From Paracoccus aurantiacus (GTDB lineage Bacteria; Pseudomonadota; Alphaproteobacteria; Rhodobacterales; Rhodobacteraceae), in contig NZ_VOPL01000014.1 in assembly GCF_007993065.1 (NCBI RefSeq), positions 1-59,411 on the forward strand: a DNA stretch of 59,411 bases. Direction: 5' to 3'. Below are positions 33,665 to 42,655 of the stretch, in pieces. The notes beneath the pieces are model-generated. The model was given only the letters and a program-made list of their open reading frames with translations. It searched no databases and was not told where the DNA came from. The position numbers and the translations under genes are program-made. Every line of letters begins with the position of its first letter. Position 1 is the first letter of the stretch.

Positions 33665-34960
33665 ATGACAGCTCCGGGCCGGCCCGGTAGGAAGCGCATC
33701 GCGATCATCGGCAGCGGCATTTCGGGGCTTGGTGCTGCCTGGCTGCTGGACCCGCATCACGATATCACCCTGTTCGAGGCGCAGCCTCGCCCCGGTGGCC
33801 ACGCCCGCACCGTCCGGGCAGAGGGCGTGGACGTCGATACGGGCTTCATCGTCTGCAACCGGCGCACCTATCCACTTTTTGTCCCGTTGATGGAAAGGCT
33901 GGGCGTGCGATTGGCGCCAAGCGATATGTCTTTCTCGGCCAGTTTTGAGGGCGGGCGCTACGAATATGGCACCTTTTCGACGCGCGCGCTGTTCGCCCAG
34001 CCCATGTGTTTGGTGGACACGCGGCATTGGCGGCTTATCCGCGATATTCTGCGCTTCTTCAGACATGCCCCGGCCCATCATGCGCATGCAGGCAGCATCG
34101 GCGACCTGATCCGCACGCTGAGCCTTGGGGAAGATTTTCAGAATCGGTTTCTGCTGCCGATCTCGGGCGCGATCTGGTCGACGCCAACGGCCGAGATGAT
34201 GCAGTTTCCAGCCAGCGCCTTCGTGCGCTTCTTTGACAATCACGGCCTGCTATCGGTGAAGGGCCAGCCGCAATGGCTGACCGTCGCTGGTGGCTCGCAG
34301 GCCTATGTTACTGCAATTCTGAAGCAAATTTCGGGCGATGTGAGGCTTTCCTGTCCGGTTCGCGCCGTAACACGAATGCCTGACGGGGTCGAAGTCATCA
34401 GCGCGCGCGGGAAAGAGTGTTTCGACAGGGTTGTTTTCGCAACCCATGCGCCGCAGGCTTTGGCGATGCTATCGGATGCCGGCCACGATGAGATCAACGT
34501 TCTTGCAGCGTTTCGCACGCAGCCCAACCGGATGGTGCTGCATTCCGATCCCCGCCTGATGCCGAGACGCCGTTCGGTATGGGCATCGTGGAATTACGTC
34601 ACCCGAGGTGCCACCACCTCCACTGATCGTCCGATCAGTCTGTCCTACTGGATGAACCGGCTTCAGAACCTGCACACGTCGCGACCATTGATCGTCACGC
34701 TCAACCCCGAGATCGAGCCGAAGCGCATCCATGACGAAACGATTTTTGCGCATCCGCAGTTTGATGCGCCTGCCATTGCCGCGCAGGCAAGGCTGCCCGG
34801 TATACAAGGCCGCGGCGGTATATATTACGCTGGTGCGTGGACCCGATATGGCTTTCACGAGGACGGGCTTCTTTCTGCGCTGCGCGTTGCGCAGGCGATG
34901 GGGGTGGAATGGCCCCTTGGACAGGACCCTTGGGCTGACAGCGCAACGGTTGCCGCATGA
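33665..34960 (+). CDS. FAD-dependent amine oxidase-like oxidoreductase
   Basis: A 431-residue flavoprotein with an N-terminal dinucleotide-binding motif (IAIIGSGISGLGAAWLL) and the flavin-contact GGHARTV. It belongs to the NAD(P)-binding/amine-oxidase group that travels with DUF1365 and Cfa-like genes in proteobacteria. In Rhodobacter sphaeroides and others, homologous gene sets respond to singlet oxygen and act on unsaturated membrane fatty acids. A desaturase/dehydrogenase role on lipid acyl chains is inferred. It overlaps the next gene by four bases. Confidence 0.85.
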   Translation: MTAPGRPGRKRIAIIGSGISGLGAAWLLDPHHDITLFEAQPRPGGHARTVRAEGVDVDTGFIVCNRRTYPLFVPLMERLGVRLAPSDMSFSASFEGGRYEYGTFSTRALFAQPMCLVDTRHWRLIRDILRFFRHAPAHHAHAGSIGDLIRTLSLGEDFQNRFLLPISGAIWSTPTAEMMQFPASAFVRFFDNHGLLSVKGQPQWLTVAGGSQAYVTAILKQISGDVRLSCPVRAVTRMPDGVEVISARGKECFDRVVFATHAPQALAMLSDAGHDEINVLAAFRTQPNRMVLHSDPRLMPRRRSVWASWNYVTRGATTSTDRPISLSYWMNRLQNLHTSRPLIVTLNPEIEPKRIHDETIFAHPQFDAPAIAAQARLPGIQGRGGIYYAGAWTRYGFHEDGLLSALRVAQAMGVEWPLGQDPWADSATVAA

Positions 34961-35745
34961 GCGTCGATCTGTGGGATTCTGCCCTGATAGATGCGTCGAT
35001 CTGGCATTCACGGACTGGCGATGTTTCGCGGCAGTTCCGGTATCGCGCGCTTTACGTGGCCTTGCCGGTCGATCAGCTCGAGTCCGGGCGCTTGCCGCTT
35101 CGTCCGGACAGTCCCGGCCTGTGGCGCCTGCGGCGTCGTGACCACGGACACCGTGACGGCAGCAGGCTGACGGCCTTCGCCGAGGCGCAGCTCGCGCCGG
35201 TCGGGCTGGCCCATTGCCGCATCACGCTGGTTACGATGCCGCGTGGGTTGCTGCACGGTTTCAACCCCGTCAGCTTCTGGCTTGCGCGCGATCATGGCGG
35301 CCTGCGCGCAGTCCTGGCGGAGGTGTCGAATACCTTCGGCGAAAGCCATGTCTATCTTTGCCGTCATGCCGACAATCGCGAAATCAGGCCTGGTGACCGG
35401 CTGAGAGGCAAGAAAATGTTCCACGTTTCGCCGTTCCTGCCGCGTGAGGGGCATTACGTCTTTCGCTTCGATACTAGGCCGGGGCGGTTCGGGGCCTGGA
35501 TCGACTGGTTCGGGCAGGACGGAAATCTGTCGCTTCAGACCTCGATGACCGGCAAGGCGCGGGCGCTGACGCGAACGTCACTTCGCCGTGCTGCGTTTCG
35601 CCATGCCTTTCAACCGCTGCGCGTTACCGGGCTGATCCACTGGCAGGCGGCGAAGCTGTTCTCTCGTGGCGTGCGCTATCGCACCAAGCCCCCGCAGCTT
35701 GCGATACGCCGATCTGACGCGGTGACGGAGAAGCCGGATGTTTGA
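34957..35745 (+). CDS. DUF1365 family protein
   Basis: A 262-residue DUF1365 protein with the family's characteristic features: the short motif HGFNPVSFWL, EVSNTFGESHVY, and KMFHVSPFLPREGHY. The biochemical function of DUF1365 is unknown. Its constant partnership with FAD oxidoreductase and Cfa-type methyltransferase genes implies a role in fatty-acyl modification. It is translationally coupled at both ends: a 4-base overlap upstream and an 8-base overlap downstream. Confidence 0.9.
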   Translation: MSVDLWDSALIDASIWHSRTGDVSRQFRYRALYVALPVDQLESGRLPLRPDSPGLWRLRRRDHGHRDGSRLTAFAEAQLAPVGLAHCRITLVTMPRGLLHGFNPVSFWLARDHGGLRAVLAEVSNTFGESHVYLCRHADNREIRPGDRLRGKKMFHVSPFLPREGHYVFRFDTRPGRFGAWIDWFGQDGNLSLQTSMTGKARALTRTSLRRAAFRHAFQPLRVTGLIHWQAAKLFSRGVRYRTKPPQLAIRRSDAVTEKPDV

Positions 35746-36895
35746 AGATCGTATCAGATCGAAATTCCTGAGCAGCCTGGAAGGTATCCGCTTTGGCAAA
35801 CTGCACCTGACCACCCCTGACGGGACGGTGCGTATATTCGCGGGCGAAGAACCGGGGCCTGATGCAGCACTGACGATCCACGACTGGCGCATGGTGCCTG
35901 CGCTCGCGGCAAAGGGCGATATCGGCCTGACCGAAGCGTATCGCGACGGCTGGTGCGATACGCCTGACTTGACAGCGCTGCTGACCCTGGGCCTGATGAA
36001 TGAAGATGCGCTCGACCGCTATATCTATGGCAAGCCTTTGCAGGCGCTCGCGATGCGGCTGCTTTACCTCTTGAACCGCAACACGCGTTCAGGTGCCCGG
36101 CGCAATATCTCGGAGCATTATGACCTGGGCAATGAGTTCTATCGCCTTTGGCTGGACGAAACGATGACCTATTCATCGGCGCTTTTCGCGGACGGCGACG
36201 ATCTGGCGGCGGCGCAGAGACGGAAATACGACCGCATCATCGACGGTCTTGCGGGTGAATCGGGTCGCCTGCTGGAAATCGGGTGCGGCTGGGGCGGCTT
36301 TGCCGAACGTGCGCTTCAGCGCGGGGACTTTGCGCCCAAGGGCCTGACGCTTTCGACCGAACAGGCTGCCTATGCCCGCGCGAGGCTGGGGCAGGGTGCC
36401 GAGATCGCGCTGCAGGATTATCGTGACGAGCAAAGCCGTTTCGACCATATCGTCTCGATCGAGATGTTCGAGGCCGTCGGCGAAAGATACTGGCCGGTCT
36501 ATTTCGGCAAACTGGCTGGGGCGCTCACGCGGCAGGGCCGTGCGATGATCCAGACGATCACCGTCGCGGATCGCTATTTCGACCGCTACCGCAAAGGCGG
36601 CGACATGATCCGCAGCTTCATCTTTCCGGGCGGAATGCTGCCCTCGACATCGCGCTTTCGGGCCGAGGCAGAACGCGCGGGCCTGCGGATCGAGGATGCG
36701 TTTGGCTTTGGCCGCGACTATGCCCGCACCCTGTCGCACTGGCTGGACCGGTTCGATTCGCGCCGCGCGCAGGTTCAGGCAATGGGTTTTGACGACGCGT
36801 TCATCCGCGTCTGGCGGTTCTATCTTGCGGCCTGCATCGCCTCATTCTCGGTCGGGCGGACAGAGGTGCTGCAATACCGCCTGGCTCATGCATGA
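35738..36895 (+). CDS. Cyclopropane-fatty-acyl-phospholipid synthase family methyltransferase
   Basis: A 385-residue Cfa/CmaS-type SAM-dependent methyltransferase. The N-terminal lipid-binding region (about 1-110) precedes the Rossmann methyltransferase core with motif I LLEIGCGWGGFAERAL. The substrate-region motifs HYDLGNEFYRLWLDETMTYSSA and FIFPGGMLPS are present. It methylates cis-unsaturated acyl chains in phospholipids. In this gene context it may be the methylase of a furan or methylated fatty-acid route rather than a true cyclopropane synthase, because Cfa paralogues in such clusters act with oxidoreductases. The start overlaps DUF1365 by eight bases. Confidence 0.92.
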   Translation: MFEDRIRSKFLSSLEGIRFGKLHLTTPDGTVRIFAGEEPGPDAALTIHDWRMVPALAAKGDIGLTEAYRDGWCDTPDLTALLTLGLMNEDALDRYIYGKPLQALAMRLLYLLNRNTRSGARRNISEHYDLGNEFYRLWLDETMTYSSALFADGDDLAAAQRRKYDRIIDGLAGESGRLLEIGCGWGGFAERALQRGDFAPKGLTLSTEQAAYARARLGQGAEIALQDYRDEQSRFDHIVSIEMFEAVGERYWPVYFGKLAGALTRQGRAMIQTITVADRYFDRYRKGGDMIRSFIFPGGMLPSTSRFRAEAERAGLRIEDAFGFGRDYARTLSHWLDRFDSRRAQVQAMGFDDAFIRVWRFYLAACIASFSVGRTEVLQYRLAHA

Positions 36896-36935
36896 TGCCG
36901 CCGCCACCGGATTTTCGGCGCAGAAAGGACGCGAT

Positions 36936-37667
36936 ATGAGAGAGCGGATCTGGATCATGGGCGCGTCAGAAGGGATTGGCGCGGCGCTTGCCGATGTCTG
37001 GGTGAAGCAGGGGGCGCAGCTTATCCTGTCGGCGCGGTCCGCGGATAAATTGTCCGGTTTGCGCCAGAAGCTGGGGGACGCGGCAGCGATATTGCCATGC
37101 GATGTCACTGATCCCGGCAGTCTTGCCGCAGCCGCCCGCGAGATCGGGGAAGGCGGCGCGTTGGATCGCGCGATCACGCTGGCTGCGATTTACGATCCAG
37201 GGCAGGTGATGGACACAGATCCCGACCTTGCGGCGAAGATCGTCGAGGTCAACCTGACTGGCAGTTACAACTTCGCCCGCATCGCCGCGCCGCTGCTGCG
37301 ACCGGGCGGGCAGCTTGTCCTGACAGCGTCGGTCGCCGGTTATCTGGGCCTGCCGCAAGGCCAGATCTATTCGGCCAGCAAGGCGGGCGTCATCAACCTG
37401 GCGGAAACCCTGCGCGTGGAGCTGGCACCGGCTGTCGATGTTCGTCTGGTCTGCCCCGGCTTTGTCGATACGCGACTGACCGAGAAGAACGATTTCAGGA
37501 TGCCGTTCCTGATGCAGCCCGACGCTGCCGCCGACGCGATTTCCCGCGGGCTCGACAAAGGCGGGTTCGAGTTGCATTTCCCGCGACGACTGACCCTGCC
37601 CCTGAAGGCGCTTCGCGCGATGCCGTACTGGATGTCGCTGCGCCTGACCAGAAGGCTTCGTCAATAG
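36936..37667 (+). CDS. Short-chain dehydrogenase/reductase (SDR)
   Basis: A 243-residue classical SDR with the cofactor motif MGASEGIGAAL, the NAG-equivalent LAA, and the catalytic YSASK (Y-x3-K) preceded by a serine in TASVAG. I prefer the ATG at 36936, which has an AAAGGA ribosome-binding site at 36924-36929, over an in-frame ATG at 36888 that would overlap cfa. The substrate is unknown, presumably a lipid-derived carbonyl. It ends convergently with the minus-strand SDR. Confidence 0.88.
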   Translation: MRERIWIMGASEGIGAALADVWVKQGAQLILSARSADKLSGLRQKLGDAAAILPCDVTDPGSLAAAAREIGEGGALDRAITLAAIYDPGQVMDTDPDLAAKIVEVNLTGSYNFARIAAPLLRPGGQLVLTASVAGYLGLPQGQIYSASKAGVINLAETLRVELAPAVDVRLVCPGFVDTRLTEKNDFRMPFLMQPDAAADAISRGLDKGGFELHFPRRLTLPLKALRAMPYWMSLRLTRRLRQ

Positions 37668-37738
37668 GGCACGCGTCTGGCGGATCTGGCACGGCTGCTT
37701 CGCATCCGACTGGCGGCTATCGCCCCAGCCGCGCGCCC

Positions 37739-38401
37739 TCACCATTCGACCGGGTTACCCTTCCAGTCCCTGAAGGTGCCGTTATCCCTTGGCGTCAGCC
37801 CGTCGATGACGTCCAGCAACGCCTTGGCCGACTGTTCCGGCGCTATCGTCGGGTAGCGGTCGGCATAGTCGCGTGTCAGTGCCGTTTCGACCGTGCCGGG
37901 ATGCAATGCGACGACGATGTGGTGCTTTTGTTTGCGCCCGATCTCGATCGAGGCGGTCCGGATGATCTGGTTCTGCGCGGCCTTGGCGGCGCGGTAGCCG
38001 ATCCAGCCGCCGAACCCGTTGTCGCCGATTGATCCGACGCGCGCCGAAAGCGAGGCAAAGACGGCCCTCGCATTTTCACGCATCAGCGGGCTGAAATAGC
38101 GAAGCAGCATCGCCACCCCGGTCGCGTTCAGCGCGAATTGCGCGGCCATGGCATCGGCGTCCGCCGATTGAATTGTCTTTTCCGGCCCGCGCCCGTCGAT
38201 GACAAGCGCCCCGGTAGCGTTGAAGATCAGGTCGAAGCGCTGATCCCCCAACGCATCTGCCGCTGCCGCGACGCTCTGCTGGTTGGTCAGCTCCAGCCCG
38301 TCGCGCCGCGAAAGCCCGGTTACTTCTGACCCGCGCACGCGCAGCGCATCGGCGATGGCAGTGCCGATCCCGCCGCTGTCGCCGAAGACGAGCGCTTTCA
38401 C
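37739..38401 (-). CDS. Short-chain dehydrogenase/reductase (SDR)
   Basis: A 220-residue SDR (ALVFGDSGGIGTAIA cofactor motif, YRAAK active-site lysine, serine in ASLSARVGS) of the group often annotated near Cfa and DUF2177 genes. The start is GTG at 38401, overlapping the DUF2177 stop by four bases (GTGA); the longer frame from 38434 lies inside DUF2177 and is rejected. It belongs to the same functional neighbourhood as the facing plus-strand cluster but in a separate transcript. Confidence 0.87.
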   Translation of the reverse strand: MKALVFGDSGGIGTAIADALRVRGSEVTGLSRRDGLELTNQQSVAAAADALGDQRFDLIFNATGALVIDGRGPEKTIQSADADAMAAQFALNATGVAMLLRYFSPLMRENARAVFASLSARVGSIGDNGFGGWIGYRAAKAAQNQIIRTASIEIGRKQKHHIVVALHPGTVETALTRDYADRYPTIAPEQSAKALLDVIDGLTPRDNGTFRDWKGNPVEW

Positions 38402-38796
38402 GTCACCCACCGCGTGACTGTGACCCCGGCCCATGCCGAAAAGCCTGTCAGAAACCCGCCCCAGATCGTGTCCGTGATGACCTGCTGCATCGACCAGTCG
38501 CGCAGCGTCGAATAGTTTGTAAATTCATATGTGCCATAGCACATCAGCCCGATCAGCGCCCCGCCGATCAGCGCCTTGACCGGGCGGCCGTCTGCCAAGG
38601 CCGGGACGGACACGAAATAAAGCACGCCGACAATATAGGCTGCATAGAAAACTGCGGCGGGGGCCATGCGGAACGGTTCTGCCAGAAGGTCGCCGACATG
38701 GCGTTCGAAAACAGGTCGTATGATCTGCGTGATGCCAAGAAGATCAATGAGCAGAAAAATGCTCAGGGTCGAGATATAGAGTATGACGAGTTGCAT
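38398..38796 (-). CDS. DUF2177 family membrane protein
   Basis: A 132-residue protein with four hydrophobic helices (about 4-22, 42-62, 70-90 and 108-130) and the family segments FLLIDLLGITQI and GGALIGLMCYGTYEFTNYSTLRDW. DUF2177 proteins are inner-membrane proteins of unknown function repeatedly found in photo-oxidative or lipid-modification clusters. The start at 38796 has a GCGGAG ribosome-binding site; an upstream in-frame start exists at 38823 but is less typical. Confidence 0.88.
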   Translation of the reverse strand: MQLVILYISTLSIFLLIDLLGITQIIRPVFERHVGDLLAEPFRMAPAAVFYAAYIVGVLYFVSVPALADGRPVKALIGGALIGLMCYGTYEFTNYSTLRDWSMQQVITDTIWGGFLTGFSAWAGVTVTRWVT

Positions 38797-38918
38797 GAGT
38801 TGCTCCGCGGCTGACTGGACCAATAAGGTTACGAAGCTGGCGCGATCAAAGTTGCTGCTGCTATCGTCCGGCTGATGCTCGCGCTGGCGACACCTGCCCG
38901 GCCAAGCTTACCATCGCG

Positions 38919-39860
38919 TCACGCGGCATCGGAATATGTCTTCAGCCGCGCATTCACCTCTGCGCAGACCGCCTTGAGATGCTCGACCAGCTTCCCGGCA
39001 CTGTCGACCCACGGCCGGTCCACCGGATGCAGGGCAGAAACGACGAACTTCGCGTCTGGAAAGAATGGGCGCAGGACCGCCCTATCGCCGGCATGTGACA
39101 AGGCGGTAAGCGGGTTGACGATGGTGATGCCCAAGCCTTGGGCGACCATCTCGCAGGCGGCGTTTGCCGATTGGATGATAACCGGAATGCGCCGCGACAC
39201 ACCGGCCTCGTCGAGCATCTTGTCAAGAATAAGCCGGTAAGGGTCCTTCGGCCCGAGCGATATGAATGACTGACCATCAAGATCATGCAGCCGCAGTGGT
39301 CCGCGCGCGTTTGCCAGTTCATGACCGCGAGGGATCAGGCAGACCTGCTGGAAGGTCGCGAGGTGGATTACCTCCGTCGTCGATTCGTCATAGTCGCCTT
39401 CGATCAGGCCAAGATCGAAGTTGAATCCGGAAATCGGCGATTGATTTCGGGGATCGCCACTGTCGATTTCGACCGTGACGCCGGGGGTTTCGCGCTGCAG
39501 CCGCGACACGGCCTCGGGCAACAGGCTTTGGGCAAAGGTCGGCAGGCTTGAAATCTGAAGGATCTCGCCATCTGCGGTCCGCATTCGGTGCAGAGAATTA
39601 TTGATATGGTCGAGCCCGGCATAGGCCTGTTCGATCGCGTGGTAAAGTTTCAGTGCGCGCGCGGTCGGATGCAGCCGCTGGCGTCTGCGGTCGAACAGCG
39701 TGAAGCCGACGGTCGTTTCCAGCCGCAGAATCTCGCGCGTGACCGTTGGCTGCGATGAACCCAGCGCAGAGGCCGCGGCGGTCACTGTCTCAAACTTCAT
39801 GACGGCGCGAAACACGTCAACCTGTCGCAAGTTCAGGCCACTAACCAACCGATGCTCCAT
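38919..39860 (-). CDS. LysR-family transcriptional regulator
   Basis: A 313-residue LysR-type regulator with an N-terminal winged helix (about 8-68; TVTAAASALGSSQPTVTREIL) and a C-terminal type 2 periplasmic-binding-like domain (about 95-300). It is divergent from the serine hydrolase/peptide transporter operon, with 119 bases between the starts, and probably regulates it. The ligand may be a peptide or D-amino acid derivative. I start at 39860; in-frame upstream starts would extend into the intergenic region. Confidence 0.88.
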   Translation of the reverse strand: MEHRLVSGLNLRQVDVFRAVMKFETVTAAASALGSSQPTVTREILRLETTVGFTLFDRRRQRLHPTARALKLYHAIEQAYAGLDHINNSLHRMRTADGEILQISSLPTFAQSLLPEAVSRLQRETPGVTVEIDSGDPRNQSPISGFNFDLGLIEGDYDESTTEVIHLATFQQVCLIPRGHELANARGPLRLHDLDGQSFISLGPKDPYRLILDKMLDEAGVSRRIPVIIQSANAACEMVAQGLGITIVNPLTALSHAGDRAVLRPFFPDAKFVVSALHPVDRPWVDSAGKLVEHLKAVCAEVNARLKTYSDAA

Positions 39861-39887
39861 TATTATGCAGTTCGCATGTGGGAGCAT
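39852..39887. promoter_or_regulatory. Inverted repeats in the LysR/serine hydrolase intergenic region
   Basis: A perfect 7-bp inverted repeat ATGCTCC / GGAGCAT (39852-39858 and 39881-39887) overlaps the LysR start. A shorter one, ATGC-N5-GCAT (39865-39877), is nested inside. Position and nesting suit LysR binding with autoregulation, but spacing differs from the usual T-N11-A. Confidence 0.4.
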
Positions 39888-39979
39888 ATCCATATCGAAT
39901 AAAGTCCGACAGTATTTTCTGTATCCGCCGATCACGCGGCGGGCTTAGCATTCCTGTCAGCAACAACAGTGCCGAGCAG

Positions 39980-40921
39980 ATGCCGCAACCAGCCATAAAG
40001 CCCAACAGGATCGACGCCACGGCCCTTGATCGCGCCGGAACGGCAGGGCTTCAGCACCTGCTTGATGCCGCCGAGGATGCGGTGTCGCCGGATCAGGTGG
40101 GCATCTGCGCGTGTCTGTATCAGACCAGCCTGTTTTCATCTGACCCCGGTTCCTTCGACCGTCAGATCGTCTGGGAACATCGCGGAGCAGAGCAGATCTA
40201 TCCGGCCTCTGTCTGCAAGATGTTCTATCTCGCGGCCCTTTCCGCCTCGGCTGCGGAGGGCAAAATAGAGCTTGAGGACGAGGATCATCGGGCGGTGAAG
40301 GCCATGATCGCGACATCCTCGAACGACGCCACGACATATCTGCTTGGTCGGTTGACCGGCGCTTTTGACGGCCCCCCGCTTCCGCCCGACGCGATGCGCG
40401 ACTGGATGCGCCAGCGGCACTTCGTCATGGATTGGCTGCAAAGGCTGCAACTGACAGCGTTTGACGGTATCCACCTGAGTCATTCAACCTATGACGACAG
40501 CCCCTATGGCCGGGCGAAGCAGGCGCGCCAGGAACAGGTCGGCAACAGGCTGTCGGCGCGGGCCTGCGCGGCGATGATTCATGAAATCCTGCGTGGCGCG
40601 CTGCCTGGGCGGGACTGGATGGCATCGCATCTGTCGCGCGACTGGCAGCGCAATGCCTATCCGCGAGACGAAGGCAATCAGGTCGAGGGATTTCTGACCG
40701 AAGCGATACCGCCCGGATTCAAGGTGTGGTCGAAGGCGGGTCACACGTCATGGACACGCCATGATGTGGCATATGTCGAAGCCCCGGACGGCCGCGCTGC
40801 AACGGTAGCGGTCATGACCGAAGGCAATGCCGCTGCCGAGAACGCGCATACGCTGCCAGCCTTTGCGCGAGCATTCATCCACGAGGCATTTGCAAAGCCG
40901 AACGCGACGAAAACCAACTGA
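39980..40921 (+). CDS. Class A beta-lactamase-like serine hydrolase
   Basis: A 313-residue serine hydrolase of the penicillin-binding/beta-lactamase fold. The catalytic SxxK is S77-V-C-K80 (YPASVCKMF), followed by an SxN-like S113-S-N115 and a C-terminal KAG triad (WSKAGHTS) in place of KTG. No signal peptide is apparent from the ATG at 39980, so it may act in the cytoplasm. In a peptide-transport operon it could be a D-aminopeptidase, esterase or amidase acting on imported peptides; a true beta-lactamase would normally be exported. The frame extends upstream to 39878 without family similarity. Confidence 0.82.
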   Translation: MPQPAIKPNRIDATALDRAGTAGLQHLLDAAEDAVSPDQVGICACLYQTSLFSSDPGSFDRQIVWEHRGAEQIYPASVCKMFYLAALSASAAEGKIELEDEDHRAVKAMIATSSNDATTYLLGRLTGAFDGPPLPPDAMRDWMRQRHFVMDWLQRLQLTAFDGIHLSHSTYDDSPYGRAKQARQEQVGNRLSARACAAMIHEILRGALPGRDWMASHLSRDWQRNAYPRDEGNQVEGFLTEAIPPGFKVWSKAGHTSWTRHDVAYVEAPDGRAATVAVMTEGNAAAENAHTLPAFARAFIHEAFAKPNATKTN

Positions 40922-40959
40922 ACGAGATCTGAAATCGACAAGCTGACAGGAAGGCAATC

Positions 40960-42597
40960 ATGACAAGAAAAATCGACCCGATGCTGATTAGCCGTCGCCG
41001 TATACTGACGGCCATGCTCGCAAGCACGGCACTGGCTGCAACCGGGTTTGCGCCAATGGTGGCCCGCGCGCAGGATAGTGCCGAACCGCAGACCGGCGGC
41101 AAGTTGCGGCTGGTCGCGCCCTATGGATCGGCGCTGCAAAGCCTCGACCCGCATGCGACCTATGAATCGCAGGATATGGCGGTGTCCAAGGCGTTCCATC
41201 GCTCGCTTTACGTATGGGATTCTGCGTCGAATTCCGTTGTCCCGGACCTCGCAGCCGAGGTCGAGCAGAGCGAGGATGGAAAGACTTTTACCTACCGGCT
41301 GCATGACAACATCTATTTCCATAACGGCCGGCAGGTCACCGCAGATGACGTGATCTGGTCGTTCACCCGGATACTTTCGCCGGGCAGCAGTTTTTCCGGC
41401 ATCCCGAACCTGAGCGGCATCGTCGGCGCGAGAGATTTTCTTGATGGGAATGCGGACCAGATCGAAGGTCTCAAGCAGATCGACGATCTGAGCTTCTCGA
41501 TCACATTCGATGGCTTTGTCGAGCCGGGCTATCTGCTGTTCGATGCGGTGACGTCAATTTTGCCGAAGGAAGCTGTCGATGGCGGCGACTTCCTGTCCAA
41601 TCCGGTTGGCTGCGGTCCATTCGTCTTTGCCGAGCATATCGAAGGCTCGCGGATTTCGGGGACGAAGTTCGACAAGTATTACAAGCAAGGCAAGCCCTAC
41701 GCCGATGAAATCGAGTTCACGATCACTGACGACTATTCGGCCCTCGACCTTGCCTTCCGCGCGGGAGAGCTGGACGCCACGGTTCTGGGCGAAAGTGCCT
41801 ATGTTCTTTATACGCAGGACCCCGAACTTTCGAAGGGCCTGATCGAAATCGCCGAGATGTTCACGCGCCATATGGGCATGAACCTTGAGGTCGAACCGTT
41901 CGGCGACGTTCGCGTGCGTCAGGCGATCAATTATGCGATTGATCGCGATATAATCATCGAAAAACTTTTGAAGAACAAGGCGTTCAAGGCGGTTGGCTGG
42001 CTTCCGACACCGTCCTCGGGTTTTGACCCGGATCGCGCGCCTTATCCGTTCGATCCCGAAAAGGCCAAGGCGCTTCTGGACGAAGCCGGGCTTTCAGATG
42101 GCTTCGAGTTCGAGGCATGGGTCACGGATTCCACATCGTCACTGGGCGTGTTGCAGGCGATGACGCCTTATCTTGCAGCGGTCGGCATCACGGCCACCCC
42201 CAAGGTCGTTGAGGCAGGGGTCCTGGTCGATGCGATCAACAGCGGCGAGGCGACGGCCTGGTTCCGTTCGAACGGCACCGGCCCCGATCCGATATCGGCA
42301 CTGCGCAGCTTCGACAGCAGGCAGCCGCGTTCGAAGAACCGCGCCGCCTACAACGACCCCGCGTTCGACGCGATGCTGGATGAGGCGCTTGGCACCACCG
42401 ATCCGGACAAGCGCCTTGCGCTGATCCGTCAGGCCGACGGACATATATTTGAACAGGCGCCGGTGTGGTTCCACAATTATAACAAGGCGGTGCTTGCGAC
42501 GCAGCCTTGGGTGCATGGCGTCGATGGAAACGTGACCGAAGCCGCGATTATCGAGGTGGATTCAGTCTGGCTCGACGAAAACGCGCCGTCGCGCTGA
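40960..42597 (+). CDS. Peptide ABC transporter substrate-binding protein (DppA/OppA type)
   Basis: A 545-residue SBP_bac_5 protein with a twin-arginine signal (SRRRILTAM, near residues 10-20; cleavage near ARA-QD). Family hallmarks are LDPHATYESQDM, VTADDVIWSFTRIL, NPVGCGPFVFAEH and RQAINYAIDRDIII. It captures dipeptides, oligopeptides or related compounds in the periplasm for the downstream permeases. A Tat rather than Sec signal is common for this family in alphaproteobacteria. It follows the serine hydrolase by 38 bases. Confidence 0.92.
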   Translation: MTRKIDPMLISRRRILTAMLASTALAATGFAPMVARAQDSAEPQTGGKLRLVAPYGSALQSLDPHATYESQDMAVSKAFHRSLYVWDSASNSVVPDLAAEVEQSEDGKTFTYRLHDNIYFHNGRQVTADDVIWSFTRILSPGSSFSGIPNLSGIVGARDFLDGNADQIEGLKQIDDLSFSITFDGFVEPGYLLFDAVTSILPKEAVDGGDFLSNPVGCGPFVFAEHIEGSRISGTKFDKYYKQGKPYADEIEFTITDDYSALDLAFRAGELDATVLGESAYVLYTQDPELSKGLIEIAEMFTRHMGMNLEVEPFGDVRVRQAINYAIDRDIIIEKLLKNKAFKAVGWLPTPSSGFDPDRAPYPFDPEKAKALLDEAGLSDGFEFEAWVTDSTSSLGVLQAMTPYLAAVGITATPKVVEAGVLVDAINSGEATAWFRSNGTGPDPISALRSFDSRQPRSKNRAAYNDPAFDAMLDEALGTTDPDKRLALIRQADGHIFEQAPVWFHNYNKAVLATQPWVHGVDGNVTEAAIIEVDSVWLDENAPSR

Positions 42598-42604
42598 TCT
42601 TGTC

Positions 42605-42622
42605 GGGGCCATCGCTGGCCCC
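42605..42622 (+). promoter_or_regulatory. Intercistronic hairpin after the peptide-binding protein gene
   Basis: Perfect 7-bp stem GGGGCCA / TGGCCCC (42605-42611 and 42616-42622) with a TCGC tetraloop, eight bases after the stop. No T-run. It probably stabilises the upstream message or attenuates read-through into the permease genes. Confidence 0.65.
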
Positions 42623-42655
42623 GGTATCGCTTCGCCCTGCCGGTAGAGGTTTGTC

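Noticed and set aside
39980..40921. The serine hydrolase as an antibiotic-resistance beta-lactamase
   Set aside because: No signal peptide, KAG in place of KTG, and location in a peptide-transport operon argue for a metabolic hydrolase.
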